64,000 nt of DNA from Eunapius fragilis (lineage: Eukaryota > Porifera > Demospongiae > Spongillida > Spongillidae), in the NCBI GenBank assembly GCA_963681505.1, contig OY811973.1, positions 5,490,128 to 5,554,127 of the forward strand, in the 5' to 3' direction. The first letter of the stretch is position 1. The number at the start of each line of letters is the position of its first letter. This document shows positions 1-10,944 of this stretch, in pieces. The notes under the pieces were generated by a model. The model searched no databases, was not told the DNA's origin, and saw nothing but the letters and a program-made list of their open reading frames with translations. Both the position numbers and the translations under genes were made by a program.

Positions 1-540
1 GAGGGAGAGGGTGTAATTCAGAGGAGGGAGAGGGTGTAATCCAGGGAGGAGGGAGGGGATGTGATCCAGGGATGAGGGAGGAGGTGTGATCCATGGATGA
101 GTGAGGGGTGTGATCCAGGGAGGAGGGAGGGGATGTGATCCAGGGATGAGGGAGGAGGTGTGATCCATGGATGAGGGGGGGGGGGTGTGATCCAGAGAGG
201 AGGGAGGGGTGTGATCCAGAGAGGAGGGAGGGGGTGTGATCCAGAGAGGAGGGAGAGGGTGTAATTCAGAGGAGGGAGGTGATGTGATCCATGGATGAGG
301 GAGGGGTGTGATCCAGGGAGGAGGGAGGGGGTATGATCCATGGATGAGGGAGGGGTGTGATCCAGAGAGGAGGGAGGGGGTGTGATCCAGAGAGGAGGGA
401 GGGGGTGTGATCCAAAGAGGAGGGAGAGGGTGTAATTCAGAGGAGGGAGAGGGTGTAATCCAGGGAGGAGGGAGGGGGTGTGATCCAGGGATGAGGGAGG
501 GATGTGATCCTATGAGGGAGGGATGTGAGGGACAGGTGTG
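1..540. repeat. G/A-rich minisatellite (about 26-30 bp unit)
   Basis: The stretch is a degenerate tandem array built on units such as GAGGGAGGGGGTGTGATCCA, with about 18-20 copies differing by small indels. Open frames through it are repeat artefacts. A second array of the same unit lies at about 14840-15165 in the opposite orientation. Both arrays abut a fragment of the NRF-6-like gene. The array reaches the left edge of the window and may extend beyond it. Confidence 0.9.
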
Positions 541-544
541 ATAT

Positions 545-700
545 AGGGCTATGGTGCTATTCTACAGGAAGGGCTTGACATAGATGTCATCTGAATATGC
601 AGGTTCAGTATGCATAAAGATGTTGCCGTCATACTGATAGTACCCAGCAATTGACTAATGATGACATGAGTACGACACACAACAAAATTACACCACATTT
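545..700 (-). pseudogene. Antisense fragment of the NRF-6-like acyltransferase gene
   Basis: Read on the minus strand, this piece matches about 160 bp of the coding region of the NRF-6-like genes (around 2165-2325 in copy 1 and 2070-2230 further along in copy 2), including the part encoding the tyrosine-rich loop before the segment beginning VKPYCRIAPYL. A dozen bases are missing internally compared with the gene. It runs straight into the minisatellite at its 3' side. It is too short to be functional and is best read as a rearranged gene fragment. Confidence 0.8.
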
Positions 701-834
701 AGCTTGCTAGCCAGTGCTACTAGATTGGATTCGTGTGGGCGTGGTCGATAATCATTTAATACACTACTTCGTGTAAGAAATTCTGTAATGCATGGTCATA
801 TGCATGCACGTGATTAAGCTAATTCGTAGGCGTT

Positions 835-2871
835 ATGTCTGCTAACCTGATAATAGTAGGCTTAGCGTTGGGAATTCTTCTGTGCAGCACTGGTTGCTTA
901 TCAGTGCAGAACAGCTTCATCCCTGACGAACTGCAGGCTGTCGGGAATGTAGTCACAGCCAACCTTTTGGAAGGGCCAAGTGCATTGTCACAGGAATGTG
1001 TCACTGGTTTCGAGCAGCTCATGAATTCCAGAGATCAGTTGAACATCTCGAAATTCTATAGAATATTAGATGCGTCCGGTAAGCCAGAGGCTGGAATTTT
1101 TGATGGTAACGTGTATGCGTATGGAAGCTATGACGAGTGTTTGGACACTGGCGGGACACAGTATTGCGTTCTTCAGTTCCTGATCTCTATTAGTGGTACT
1201 TTTGAGCCTAATTACTATTTTGCTGTTTGCCTTCCAGCGGCCTGCACAACAACTGACATTTTTAATGTCATAAACGGCACAGATTTACGGACTCGTTACT
1301 CAGGTGCGGAATGTGTACTACGGAAAACGTCCCCTTACAGCGCGGGTGCTATCGCCATGATTGTTGTTTGCTGCCTCTTCGTATTGCTCACTGTGACTGG
1401 GACAGTCACTGATACTGTAATTCGAAGGCTACCACCGAGGCACGGTAATTTGAATAATGACACCATCAATCATGTTGAGAAACAAGCTGTCAGCGATGGA
1501 GATATAGATGAACAGGCTACTCTTCTGGATGAAACCACAATGAAGAAGAAGAGGGTGAACGTTGCCCCATTGTTGGACCTTATAACAGCCTTTTCACTTC
1601 ACAAAACTTTACCTGCAGTCTTTTCCACCAAACAGCCCCCCGATGCCATTGGTTGCATTAATGGCATTCGTGTCATTAGCATGTTCTGGGTGATATTAGG
1701 TCATGTCTACATCTTTGGAATACCTTTTTTTAACAATGCGATTGTTGTAGGAGATGTAATTGCCAAGCAATTTCCTTTTCAAGCTGTTGTCAATGCATTT
1801 TTTTCAGTGGATAGCTTTTTCTTTTTGAGCGGACTTCTCACGTCTTACCTTACCTTGAAAGAAATGAGCAAGCGTAAGGGCCGCTTTCCTGTTGTTGTGT
1901 ACTACCTGCATCGCTACCTACGGCTGACACCAACCTTGGCATTTGTTATGTTCTTCTGGTGGTCCATGTCACCCCATTTGTTCTCTACTGCTCGCGGGGC
2001 TACCATTGATACAGGAAACTGTGAGAAATACTGGTGGTCAAATTTGCTTTACATAAACAACTTTTACCCCTACCAGCTCAACAGTGAGTGCATAGGTTGG
2101 GTGTGGTACCTCGCAAATGATATGCAGTTCTATGTTATCTCTCCAATTGTTCTTTGCCTTCTGTATCACTGGCTACCATGTGGTGTCATATCGTTGTGTG
2201 TTTTACTCATGTCATCATTAGTTGCCACTGGAGCAATTGCTGGGTACTATCGGTATGAGGACAACCTCTTTATACATACTAAACCTGCATATTCAGATGA
2301 CATCTATGTCAAGCCCTACTGTAGAATTGCACCGTACTTAGTTGGGCTAGCCCTTGGATATGTATTTTTCAAGAAGATCGTCTTCAAAAATGGCCGCCTC
2401 GTGCTCAACTATGCCTTCTATGGCAGTCTCTGGTTCCTGGCTGCAGGCATCTTCATGTCATGCGTGTATGGGCTGTATGGGACGTGGCACCAGCACCCTA
2501 GCACTGCTGCTGGCAATGTGGCCTACATCATGCTCAGTCGTCTGGCTTGGGGGGTGGGACTGGCGTGTGTTACGTACGCCTGTCACAGTGGGTATGGTGG
2601 CTGGGTCAACAGGTTCCTGTCCCTCGGGTTCTGGGTACCCCTCGGTCGACTGACCTTTGCTGCATATCTCGTTCACCCAATCATACTGGGGGTTTTGATC
2701 TCTGGTTACTCCCCAACTATTCATTACAACGTGTTGATTGCTGTTCAGCTGGTAACTGCAGCTGTGGTGCTCTCCTATGCAGCGGCTGGAGCTGTTGCTA
2801 CTTTTGTAGAGTTTCCACTTGGTAACTTGGAAACTGCACTGTTCAAGATGGTTGGATTGGTAAAAAAATGA
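835..2871 (+). CDS. NRF-6-like membrane acyltransferase, copy 1
   Basis: The 678-residue protein belongs to the nose-resistant-to-fluoxetine-6 (NRF-6) family of multipass membrane acyltransferases. Members are thought to move acyl groups or lipids across membranes, but the substrate here is unknown. A signal peptide or signal anchor occupies residues 1-25. A cysteine-bearing extracellular NRF domain follows at about 45-165, then a transmembrane segment near 175-195. An acidic and basic cytoplasmic stretch precedes an acyltransferase-3 domain from about 270 to 660 with roughly ten hydrophobic helices. The family histidine lies in the segment IRVISMFWVILGHVYIF. The gene has no intron. The start at 835 is favoured because copy 2 starts at the equivalent codon. 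It differs from copy 2 at about 20 residues, including FEPNYYF versus AAPYSF near residue 125. Confidence 0.9.
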   Translation: MSANLIIVGLALGILLCSTGCLSVQNSFIPDELQAVGNVVTANLLEGPSALSQECVTGFEQLMNSRDQLNISKFYRILDASGKPEAGIFDGNVYAYGSYDECLDTGGTQYCVLQFLISISGTFEPNYYFAVCLPAACTTTDIFNVINGTDLRTRYSGAECVLRKTSPYSAGAIAMIVVCCLFVLLTVTGTVTDTVIRRLPPRHGNLNNDTINHVEKQAVSDGDIDEQATLLDETTMKKKRVNVAPLLDLITAFSLHKTLPAVFSTKQPPDAIGCINGIRVISMFWVILGHVYIFGIPFFNNAIVVGDVIAKQFPFQAVVNAFFSVDSFFFLSGLLTSYLTLKEMSKRKGRFPVVVYYLHRYLRLTPTLAFVMFFWWSMSPHLFSTARGATIDTGNCEKYWWSNLLYINNFYPYQLNSECIGWVWYLANDMQFYVISPIVLCLLYHWLPCGVISLCVLLMSSLVATGAIAGYYRYEDNLFIHTKPAYSDDIYVKPYCRIAPYLVGLALGYVFFKKIVFKNGRLVLNYAFYGSLWFLAAGIFMSCVYGLYGTWHQHPSTAAGNVAYIMLSRLAWGVGLACVTYACHSGYGGWVNRFLSLGFWVPLGRLTFAAYLVHPIILGVLISGYSPTIHYNVLIAVQLVTAAVVLSYAAAGAVATFVEFPLGNLETALFKMVGLVKK

Positions 2872-4036
2872 AATTTATATTGTTATCTTTTACATCATTA
2901 TGATGTACATATGTTTGAACTGTAAACTCTCTCATGCTAAAACATCAGTTGCATAATTATATTATGCCAAATGTGTTGATCTGCATGTTCTTAGTTTACA
3001 TAAATGACCAGAATAGTAGGAAAGTGACATCACAAGATTGTAGGCATAACATGTGGGTCACATCTATACCAAATGTGCACTGGCCCATCAATCAATACCT
3101 TCACAAGACATTATCAGATTTATCACTTGGGTTTGAGAGAGATAGATGTCTGCTCATATTTATCCATGCATGCAAGCATATAATGACAATGTTATGAGCA
3201 TCAATATGTTGGGTACACAGAGCTCCCATATTAAATCATTCAGTCAACAAGGCCATCATGCAGATATATCTTCTCACATGCAGTGATATTAATAATGCAC
3301 AGAACCAAAGATGAGTTCAGTCATACCAGTGCATACATGTGCGATATTTTATAATTTATTATTACTTTAAATCTTTCAACCTACACTAATCAAATTGATA
3401 TGGGCATTGAGCGTACTGTATGTGCTGTTCCTATATTCACAGGAAGCAAACACAGCTAATTGGATTTCATAACAGCATTACCCAATAGAGCCATCAGGGC
3501 CATAGCTTTGTTCTTCTACCTACAGTGGGGGCAGCACAAAGCCTTTTAAATCTTTGCTTGTACACATAAAATACTATGGGCTACTTTTGTACTGGGAAAC
3601 CACATGTAATAAACAATAGAGTATGGTTTGCATAGCCACAGAATGAAGCAGGACAAGTGCTACTACCAGCAAACATGTTGCACATTTAACTCAGTCATGC
3701 TCATAAAGGTGTGGCCATGGAGAGCATGAATGTGTTGTTTGGATAAAACACATTTCAATGAATTAGTACAAAGGTTGTAAATGATGAGAATTTGCAGTCT
3801 GTCTTCGTGCAGTTAAGCCAACATTCCTGTGGAACCTGTCAAGTATACCTTGCAGTCTACAAGGGAAGGTGGGGGGGGGGGGGGGGGGGACATGAATAAA
3901 GAAAGTGAAACAAATTTTGACGTGCTGACACCAAAGACCCCAACTCTGAGGCTGGTTTTCTCATTCATACATTACAATGCACATGGCATGATTCATACAC
4001 TTTAGTACTGTATACAACTTATTGGTAACTATGCTT
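2872..4036. other. 3' flank of NRF-6-like copy 1, no supported gene
   Basis: The region is A/T-rich and lies between two convergent coding regions. It is almost identical to 22774-23936. It carries a run of 19 G at 3871-3889 followed by ATGAATAAAG. An 87-codon frame at 2934-3197 is present in both duplicates, but it has no recognisable domain and is probably 3' untranslated sequence. Confidence 0.6.
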
Positions 4037-4880
4037 TCAAACCTTGCTTTCTGTAAAGCTTGCTGACTGCGATTGAAGTGATTCGTGTGACTTGTTGCTT
4101 AAATTCTGTGATGAACTCTGTAGACCAGTAACGTTCGCTACAGCAGCACCATTGTCCACCACACTGCCTGATTTAGACGCTTCCCCACCAAGCTGTGATT
4201 GAGCACTACCATCTTGGCTGTGTCCCCCTAAAGCCATCCTGTTCACCGACAAATCAATATGTGTTTGAACGGGCTTGGCAACCAATTCCAAGTCCTGCAG
4301 GATAAGATCGTCACATATGAACCTTCAAGTAAAATGTTATGCCAACCTGTCTTTGATGTGGTGCCACAGTGTGAGGGCTTGGGGGTGTGGCAGGACCTTC
4401 CTCGCCAACCTCCTCTGCTTCTTCCTGGTCAATTGGTCGCTCAATTTCAACATCTAAAAAGTAAACATTATAGGCATGTTCAAATTAATCAGGCTGAAAA
4501 ATGCCCGCGCTGATAATCACCTCCAGACTCTGGCACTGTCTCAATATTGTCTTGTTCATCTTCCCCTTCGACAACATGAGTGGACAAACCCTTGTCTACA
4601 AGCACAAAACATGCATAAGTTAACTATCAAATAGTTATTGTGCCACACACCTCTTTTATTTTCTGCATGTTTCACTTTATTCGTTTTGAAGGTGTGTGAT
4701 GTTTTCACTGTCTCCTCTTCACTGGGTAGTGTATCTACATCCTCACCCCTCCCATCACCCCTATGAGATAATGTTGTGGATGGGGAGACAGGGCTTGCGA
4801 GTGGTATGAAGTATCCTGCTCAGCTAAAGAATGGCCTGTGTCATTGTGTACAGAACTATCCCCAAACGATGGGTCTTCCC
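4037..4880 (-). pseudogene. Truncated 3' copy of the doublecortin-domain gene
   Basis: On the minus strand this carries copies of the last four exons of the gene at 23937-27127 (exon copies at about 4037-4294, 4347-4453, 4521-4595 and 4651-4878). All upstream exons, including both doublecortin domains, are absent because the duplication ends here. The longest exon copy also lacks one base compared with its parent (GCTTGCGAGTGG here, GCTTGCAGAGTGG at the parent), which breaks its frame. The remaining terminal 84-codon frame is intact only because it lies in the last exon. It is a pseudogene made by the segmental duplication. Confidence 0.85.
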
Positions 4881-4904
4881 TGCAACAGAAGGATAAATAT
4901 TATT

Positions 4905-5060
4905 ATGATGGCTAGTCCTTAAGTGGGCTATCCATCATAAAGTTATTAGGCACTGAATTTATAATCAATCATACAATTCAATGCGAATGTTACTTTCTTT
5001 TGCTTGTCAAATTTGAAAATGTATCACAAGGGTGATTTTGCTGGACACTGTTCCAATTAT
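4905..5060. mobile_element. Partial MITE-like repeat (right half)
   Basis: This matches the right half of the palindromic element at 38533-38763, from the CTATCCATCATAAAGTTAT core to the terminal AAGGGTGATTTTGCTGGACA. The left half is missing. It begins exactly where the segmental duplication ends. Confidence 0.7.
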
Positions 5061-5114
5061 TATACATAAAACTTCCATGAAGATTAGTTACTTCCAATAA
5101 TAACAATGATTAGA

Positions 5115-7375
5115 AGGACAAGCATCCATCCTGTCCACCTCCAGTGGCTCCAAATGTCACTTCTGATCCCATAACACTCAGTCCTGCCTTTGCCTTCCGA
5201 TTCTTAGATCCTTTCCAAAAGGCACATCCGCTGGCCCCTCAGTACTCTCTGTCCAACACCTGCTTGATGTTGCTTCTATCCCTCTTCACACATCAATTGT
5301 TTCCTCCCTGAAGGAAGTTGTGAACCTCCTGGCCTCTGGAAAGGTCCCTCCACTTGTGTCAACTTTCATGGCAGGGGGCAGACTGATTGCTTTAAACAGG
5401 TTTCCCACCAGATGTTAGTTGCAGTGGGAAAAACGCTGCGTAGGCTGACAGGGAAACGCATATGTGCTGTCCTAAAGGTTAGGGTGTCATCTTTCTTCCA
5501 ACCATCTCAGTTTGGAGTAGCTTGTAAGGCCGGCACAGAAAAGATGGTACACAGATTAAGGAAATGCATTGAAGACAACTGGCTCAGTGATGACTTTGTA
5601 GTATTTAAGGTGGACTTGTCAAATGCCTTTAATGCAACTTTTTTTCCTGAGCTTTTGCCTTGGGTCTCATGGTGCTATGGATCACATACTTGGTTGTGCA
5701 CCCTATGGGTAAGATTAGTTCACAATCAGGAGTATAGCAGGGTGATCCTTTAGGCCCAATGTTGTTTGCTCTGGTCCTTCATAAGCTTGTGACTAGCATA
5801 GATGCGGATGATGACTGTCTCCACCTGCGCTTGGTACCTGGATGATGGTGTCCTGGCAGGGGAAAGGTCAGCTGTGCTACGAGCTTTACATCTGATTGAG
5901 GAGCTGGGTCCACACCTGGGGCTTAACTAAAACTTTTCAAAGTGTGAAGTGTTTAGTAGGAGGGGCAACTCCCTATTTCCACCAGTAGTGAAATCATTAT
6001 TGCTCCCCAACCTGGTCATTCTTGGGGTGCCAATTGGGGACTTTGTACACTGTGCTCGATTTATAGCAGAAAAGTGCACGATTTCCAAGGTTTAGCTTAA
6101 AGCATTGGTAGATGTCTCTGTGGTTGACCTTCATGTGGCATTCTCACTTCTCCGCATGTGTGGAAGCTACTGTAAGTTAGTATACCTAACTAGAGCAACA
6201 CCGCCTAGCCTCTGTGCTGATTCTCTTAAGTCCTTCGATGAAGACATAAGGCTTTGTTTCACTTCTTGCCTTGCAGTGGATGTCCCCAATTCTCACTGGC
6301 AGCAAGCGCAGCTCAGCCCACGTTTGGTGGTCTAGGCTTTCGTTCCCTTGCACTCCACTCCTCTGCTGCCTTCATCTCATCCCTTGCTTCTTCAGAGCTG
6401 TGTAGCCCGGATGACATCCACATGCATCAGGCAGTCACTCGCTTTAACACCCAGGTCTCCCCACAGGATTCAATCACAATAGGGACTATTTTAGCTTCTC
6501 CTCCTTTGCAGCTTTGTCGAAGACGTTGGATGACCGTACATTCCAGTCCTTGCTATCCTCCTCCTCTCCAATGAACAAGGGTCGAATCCTTTCTGTCTCT
6601 GCCCCTCATGCAGGTTCTTGGATATCTGTAGTCCCTTCCACTGGCTTGGACCTGCACCTTGACAATGCTGAGTGTCAGGTTGCCCTTAGATGGTGGCTAG
6701 GTCTTGACACCTCAGGAGGTTCCACTTGCCCTTTTTGCCCTGACACTGCCCTGGACCCACTAGGTCACCATGCAGCCACTTGCAGACATGGTGAGAATGT
6801 GGTTCACGGCATAATCACTTGTGTGACATTTTTTCAGACTTCTGTCACCGGGCCCACCTCTCTGTTAAGGTTGAAGCGAGATATGGCTTATCTAGGGACC
6901 ATATTAACTCCCGGCCTGCAGACATTCTAGTTCAAAGTTGGGACAAAGGAAAGCCAGCAGCCTTTGATGTCACAGTTGCCTCACTGCTCACACCTGCTGT
7001 CCTGAACAAAGCTAGCATTTCTGCAGGGGCAGCAGCCTACGGGGCAGAAAATAGGAAACATGCCACTAATGACACAAGGTGCCAGGAGTTGGGATGGATG
7101 TGTATTCCCCTGGCAGTTGAATTGTATGGAAACTGGGGGAAGGAAGCACAGTGCGTATTTTCACGTTTGGCATCCCTACTTGCTGTCAGCCAGTCCAGTT
7201 TCAAACCCAAAATGATTGCTGAAATTTATGGACGCCTCAACCTGTCACTGGTGAGGTCTGTGGCAAGGGCCATCATGGGAAGGGAGTTAGCTCATGAATA
7301 GACTTTTTGTTTAGTTTACAATAGTGGAGTGTATTGTAGTTAGTTCTTTGTTCTTGTGAGTGGTGTACTATTCAA
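5115..7375 (+). mobile_element. Degenerate non-LTR retroelement with RT and restriction-like endonuclease
   Basis: The translation falls in several broken frames. Reverse-transcriptase blocks come first, including FQPSQFGV and the palm block VFKVDLSNAFN at about 5410-5650. A C2HC zinc knuckle follows at about 6730-6800 (CPFCPD, then LGHHAATCRHG). Next comes a restriction-like endonuclease domain at about 6890-7280, with RPADILV, then KPAAFDVTV, and the conserved end [18 protein letters not shown]. This order is typical of endonuclease-at-the-C-terminus LINEs. The 5' part is missing and the RT is interrupted by several frameshifts and stops, so it is an inactive copy. Its subfamily (R2/NeSL-type or a marine-invertebrate clade) cannot be fixed by eye. 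Confidence 0.85.
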
Positions 7376-7559
7376 TAATTATTAATAATAAGATTAGAAC
7401 CACTAAGATCAAAGTCACGAGAAAAAGAGGAAATAAGTGTTCCAAGGATTGAGGCTTCATTACCACTCAAGTTGTACAGCCATGGAAAGGTGCTGGAGCA
7501 GGTAGCTGTAACTGCATGTATCACCAGTTGTGGCTGGGAGACTGCGACCAAGCTCATCC

Positions 7560-9900
7560 ACAAATGTCAGTGTCACAAAAATTCCTGATGTTTCAAAGGT
7601 AATAGGGGTGCTTGGGTGTCCCTCCAAACAAGAGTACTTGTCCTATTTCAGGTCCTTCGCCTAACTAGCGACAAAACCTGCTGCCATAGTGACTGTGTCA
7701 GGTGAGAAGGAGCATAGGTATCAGAACAGGTGGCAACCCAAACCAGGTTTCCGCTCGTCCAAGGAGCCATCATGATGCCATCAGGATGCTTAGTGGTTTA
7801 GGCCCAGTCTGGATGGGATGGGGGACATGGTCAGTCGATGGATGATGTCATTTAGAGCAGCATGACGGTAGTGACAACCAGTACTGAAATATCAGCTGAG
7901 ACCATGGAGTCCAGACCGGGTCCAATGCTGGCAGGAATGAGTACTGCACAGAGATATTCCAAGGTGGAGACGGACTGCTAATTGGGTACTGAGGAGGAGA
8001 TTGATGATGGCCCAGTGACAACACAGAGATCGCTGTGTCCTTGTGAAGCAGGTCTGAAGAAAGGAGATGTGGTGATATGATCTTGTGAACAAGGTCCTGA
8101 GAGCTGTGTGCAGAAGCAAGAAAAGCTTATGGTGCTATCTGTACAGCACTTCGAATGCCAAGACCCCCAAATCATACTGGAAATGTGGCTTGGGTCCAGG
8201 CCACTTCCTCAATGCAGATGTTGGTGGTGGAGCAAAGAATTTTAATACACTCATCATCATAGCATTGACGTGCGGGTGAGAGATGATGTCCACAGTAGCT
8301 TTGGCATGGCGAAAGCACTGTGAAGAATGAGGATTGCATCTTGTGAGAAGATGTGCGGCAGGCTCATTCATTAAACTTATAGATGTGTCTTCTTGGAGAT
8401 GGAAGCAGTCACTAATTGGTGATACCAGTAAGGTGGCATCACATGGAGTGGGCATTGGAAAATAGCAACTGGATGTCAAACCGGACAAATGGGTAATTGG
8501 TGACAAAGTGCTTGGCATGACAGGAGACATCATCGAGGCTACCTCCAAAGGTGACATCATCCATGTAGCCAGGTATGAGTTCAGAGGTCAGCTCAGAGAT
8601 CAAGTTGGGTAATAGAAGAGAGGGTCAAGGGGATCTCCGTGCTGAACACCTCTGTGACAAGATCACCTTGTCTCCCTCAGGGAAGATGGAGATGAATAGG
8701 CTGATCGCACTAGGGGGTTAAGCTCGGGGGACTAGTTCTTCAAAGCCAACAACATTTTGTCATGTGAAGGCATTGCTAAGGTTCAGTCAGATCCTTGCGA
8801 TGATGAGGCCTAAGACCATCTGGACCACCTTCAGAGACATTGGAGACAGTCATGATTGCTCTTGCCACTTCCTCTTCAGATACAGAGGGCAAGCAAGGGG
8901 GATTCATTATCAGAGAAAGGTGAAATGCTATTACCAGGAGGCATTGTCGAATGCATTTTTGGAGGGAGGGTGTAATAATTATTAATGAAGATATGTCATA
9001 CAGCATGCATTATGGCCATGAATTAGAAACTAGAACACAAACTAAAGCAGTTAAGATGGTGGGAGGTCCCTGGCCACATGGCGATGGACCGGATCAGGGC
9101 CATATTCAACCGGCCATAATTCATTACCACATCTGCTCAGTTGGGGGAGGCCTGGTGCCAGGAGGGATGCCAACCTGGAGAAGGTATTGTGGGCCACCTT
9201 GCCCTATTGCCACATGTCTCCACTGCCACTGAAATGCAGCACTAGCACTACTCTTGGCATTAGTTATGGGTCTCTGCTGCAAGGTCTGCCGCCACACCAG
9301 CCTGGTGGTGATACAATTCACTCAAAGATGCAGGTCAGAGTGGTGAAGTAATGGTCAAGTCTAGCATCACAGGTTTGCCTCTGTCAATGGGGATGTTAGC
9401 AGGTCTGGTGTGGGCAAGATCTCTGGTGAGACCATGACCTCTCTCCACACTCAGGTGGACATGATGATAGAGGTCGAATGCCTCATCTTGTGAACCATTA
9501 TATAAATGGACCTCCAACATGCCTGTAGGTCACAGCATGATGACCAAGAGTAGTATTGGCAGAATTAGCACATGGACCAACTGCAAGTATCCAACCCCAG
9601 CCACCACCTAATGGCCACCTGGTATTCATTGGAATCGAGGTACAAGCCCAAACCAGGGAAAGGGACCACTGCAATAGCCAAGAGGTGCTAGCTACCACTG
9701 ACAGGAGGGAGAGCTGTTGGCTGGGTAGGAAGACTCCAAACAGGATGTGGAAATATGATTGGATCATTCCTGACAAGACCTTCTGGGGACTGGAAGAGTG
9801 CAAAGAAGAATTGACCAAGATGGCATGCGGGCTGAATCTGGCAATCACTCATGGATCACTTCTTATTTCACCAACATTGCAGAAGTGTAAATTTTTCTAT
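7560..9900 (-). mobile_element. Two degenerate LINE fragments of the same family, antisense
   Basis: On the minus strand, 9900 down to about 9050 resembles the zinc knuckle (TLGHHAVTYRH) and the endonuclease (RPANIPI, then RGKPVMLDLTITSPL, and MNYGRLNMALIRSIA). Below it, 9006 down to about 7560 resembles the start and middle of the reverse transcriptase, beginning with SEEEVARAIMTV and SEGGPDGLRPHH. The endonuclease end therefore lies upstream of an RT start, which implies two fragments in the same orientation rather than one element. Frames are heavily broken. Together with the plus-strand copy at 5115-7375 they form a tail-to-tail pair. Confidence 0.7.
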
Positions 9901-10424
9901 TGATCATGTAAACTTGCCATGGTATTCTGGATGTGATATACAACATATGACGTTATTACAACGTACTTTCAAAAGTACATGTAATAGAGATCCCTGTAAC
10001 AGCTGCTGTTATTCAATACCTAATTAATTCAATGTACTATTATATATTTATTGCGAGAGACCATATACATTCGGATGCAAGACCGCGAAGCTCTACAAAG
10101 AAGCAGACACACCACCGTTCTATCCAGGGGCGGATCCAGGATTTTGGGAAAGGGGGGGTCTGATAAATATATTCACAACTGGGGGGGGGGGGGGCATGCC
10201 CCCTCCAGTGTAGTACGGACGCTTAATGCCAATTTTTGTTGTTACTGTTACGGAGCGGATAAAAGCATAAAACTTACATTATAGCTTTCTAGGGTAATCC
10301 TGGTTAATATTCGCTTAGGAGCCCATCTCAGTTATTTCACCTTTGAAAAATACAAGCAGATGAAGTAGCTATGAAGTAAGGATGCGTTTAATTACATTCA
10401 TTGCAATAATTTCATGTTATTAAC

Positions 10425-10622
10425 ATGGCCGCGTATAGCTTCGGGAACGTTACAAACGTACAGATGAACTGGAGCGTGTGCATTATTTGCCAGGAAGACA
10501 CACAGGATGCCTTAAAATGCCCTGTATTAAGCCCTGCTTTAAGCCGTGGTGACAAGGGAGTTGCATACGAATCGTTTTTGGCAAACGTAAAGTCGTTTCG
10601 TGACATAGACGCTCTACCAACT
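10425..10622 (+). CDS. Transposon protein, N-terminal zinc-binding part
   Basis: The frame starts with ATG after the left transposon end. It contains CIICQEDTQDALKCP, a CxxC pair that probably belongs to a zinc-binding module completed by WHKSCHLKYNN beyond the nested MITE. The MITE at 10625-10941 interrupts the frame after ALPT. Removing the MITE and one target-site copy leaves a one-base frame difference to the downstream segment, so this copy is probably inactive. Confidence 0.6.
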
Positions 10623-10624
10623 AA

Positions 10625-10681
10625 GGGGGCTTGTCCAAACTATGTTTGGAAAAATTAGCGTCATTGTGACGTTAACATATT

Positions 10682-10715
<34 letters not shown>

Positions 10716-10941
10716 TTAGCGTCATAAGATTAGTAGCATGAAACATTACTCAATGTGCAGTGTAGTCTGAATAGACGTAACTGCTGCAACTGGAGTCAAC
10801 GCTGCAGCTAACTAGATGTTCCGTATTATAAAACAATACTTGCGGACAATAAAATTTTTCTTAACGTCACAGCCTCCCCCCCCCCCCCCCCTAACGTCAC
10901 AATGACGCTAATTTTTCCAAATATAGTTTGGACAAGCCCCC
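10625..10941. mobile_element. PIF/Harbinger-like MITE nested in the transposon
   Basis: This 317 bp element has near-perfect inverted ends of about 50 bp: GGGGGCTTGTCCAAAC at the left and GTTTGGACAAGCCCCC at the right. It is flanked by the direct repeat TAA (10622-10624 and 10942-10944). A 3 bp TWA target site with G-rich ends is typical of PIF/Harbinger. The interior has poly-C runs of 31 (10683-10713) and 16 (10876-10891). It encodes nothing. Confidence 0.85.
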
Positions 10942-10944
10942 TAA

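Larger units (their letters stand above)
820..4900 (+). repeat. Segmental duplication, copy 1
   Basis: About 4.1 kb is almost identical to 20582-24799, in the same orientation. It contains the NRF-6-like gene, about 1.1 kb of 3' flank, and the last four exons of a doublecortin-domain gene on the minus strand. Homology starts near the shared AATTCGTAGGC just upstream of the start codon and stops near GGATAAATAT. The right breakpoint abuts a dispersed MITE-like repeat (4905-5060). Confidence 0.93.

Noticed and set aside
1-341. Proline/serine-repeat ORF on the minus strand
   Set aside because: It is the translated minisatellite, with no independent evidence of coding.
2354-2825. Overlapping frames of 88-99 codons inside the NRF-6-like gene on both strands
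   Set aside because: They are shadows of a long conserved coding frame and are duplicated with it.
2934-3197. 87-codon frame after the NRF-6-like gene, kept open in the second copy (22832-23092) despite two indels that are multiples of three
   Set aside because: The duplication is too recent for conservation to be informative, the start context is unremarkable, and no domain is visible. It is more likely 3' untranslated sequence.
5115-9900. A functional reverse-transcriptase gene
   Set aside because: All copies in the window are truncated and broken in several places.
10683-10713. CRISPR-like or telomere-like repeat
   Set aside because: It is a simple C homopolymer inside a MITE, and no spacer pattern exists anywhere in the window.
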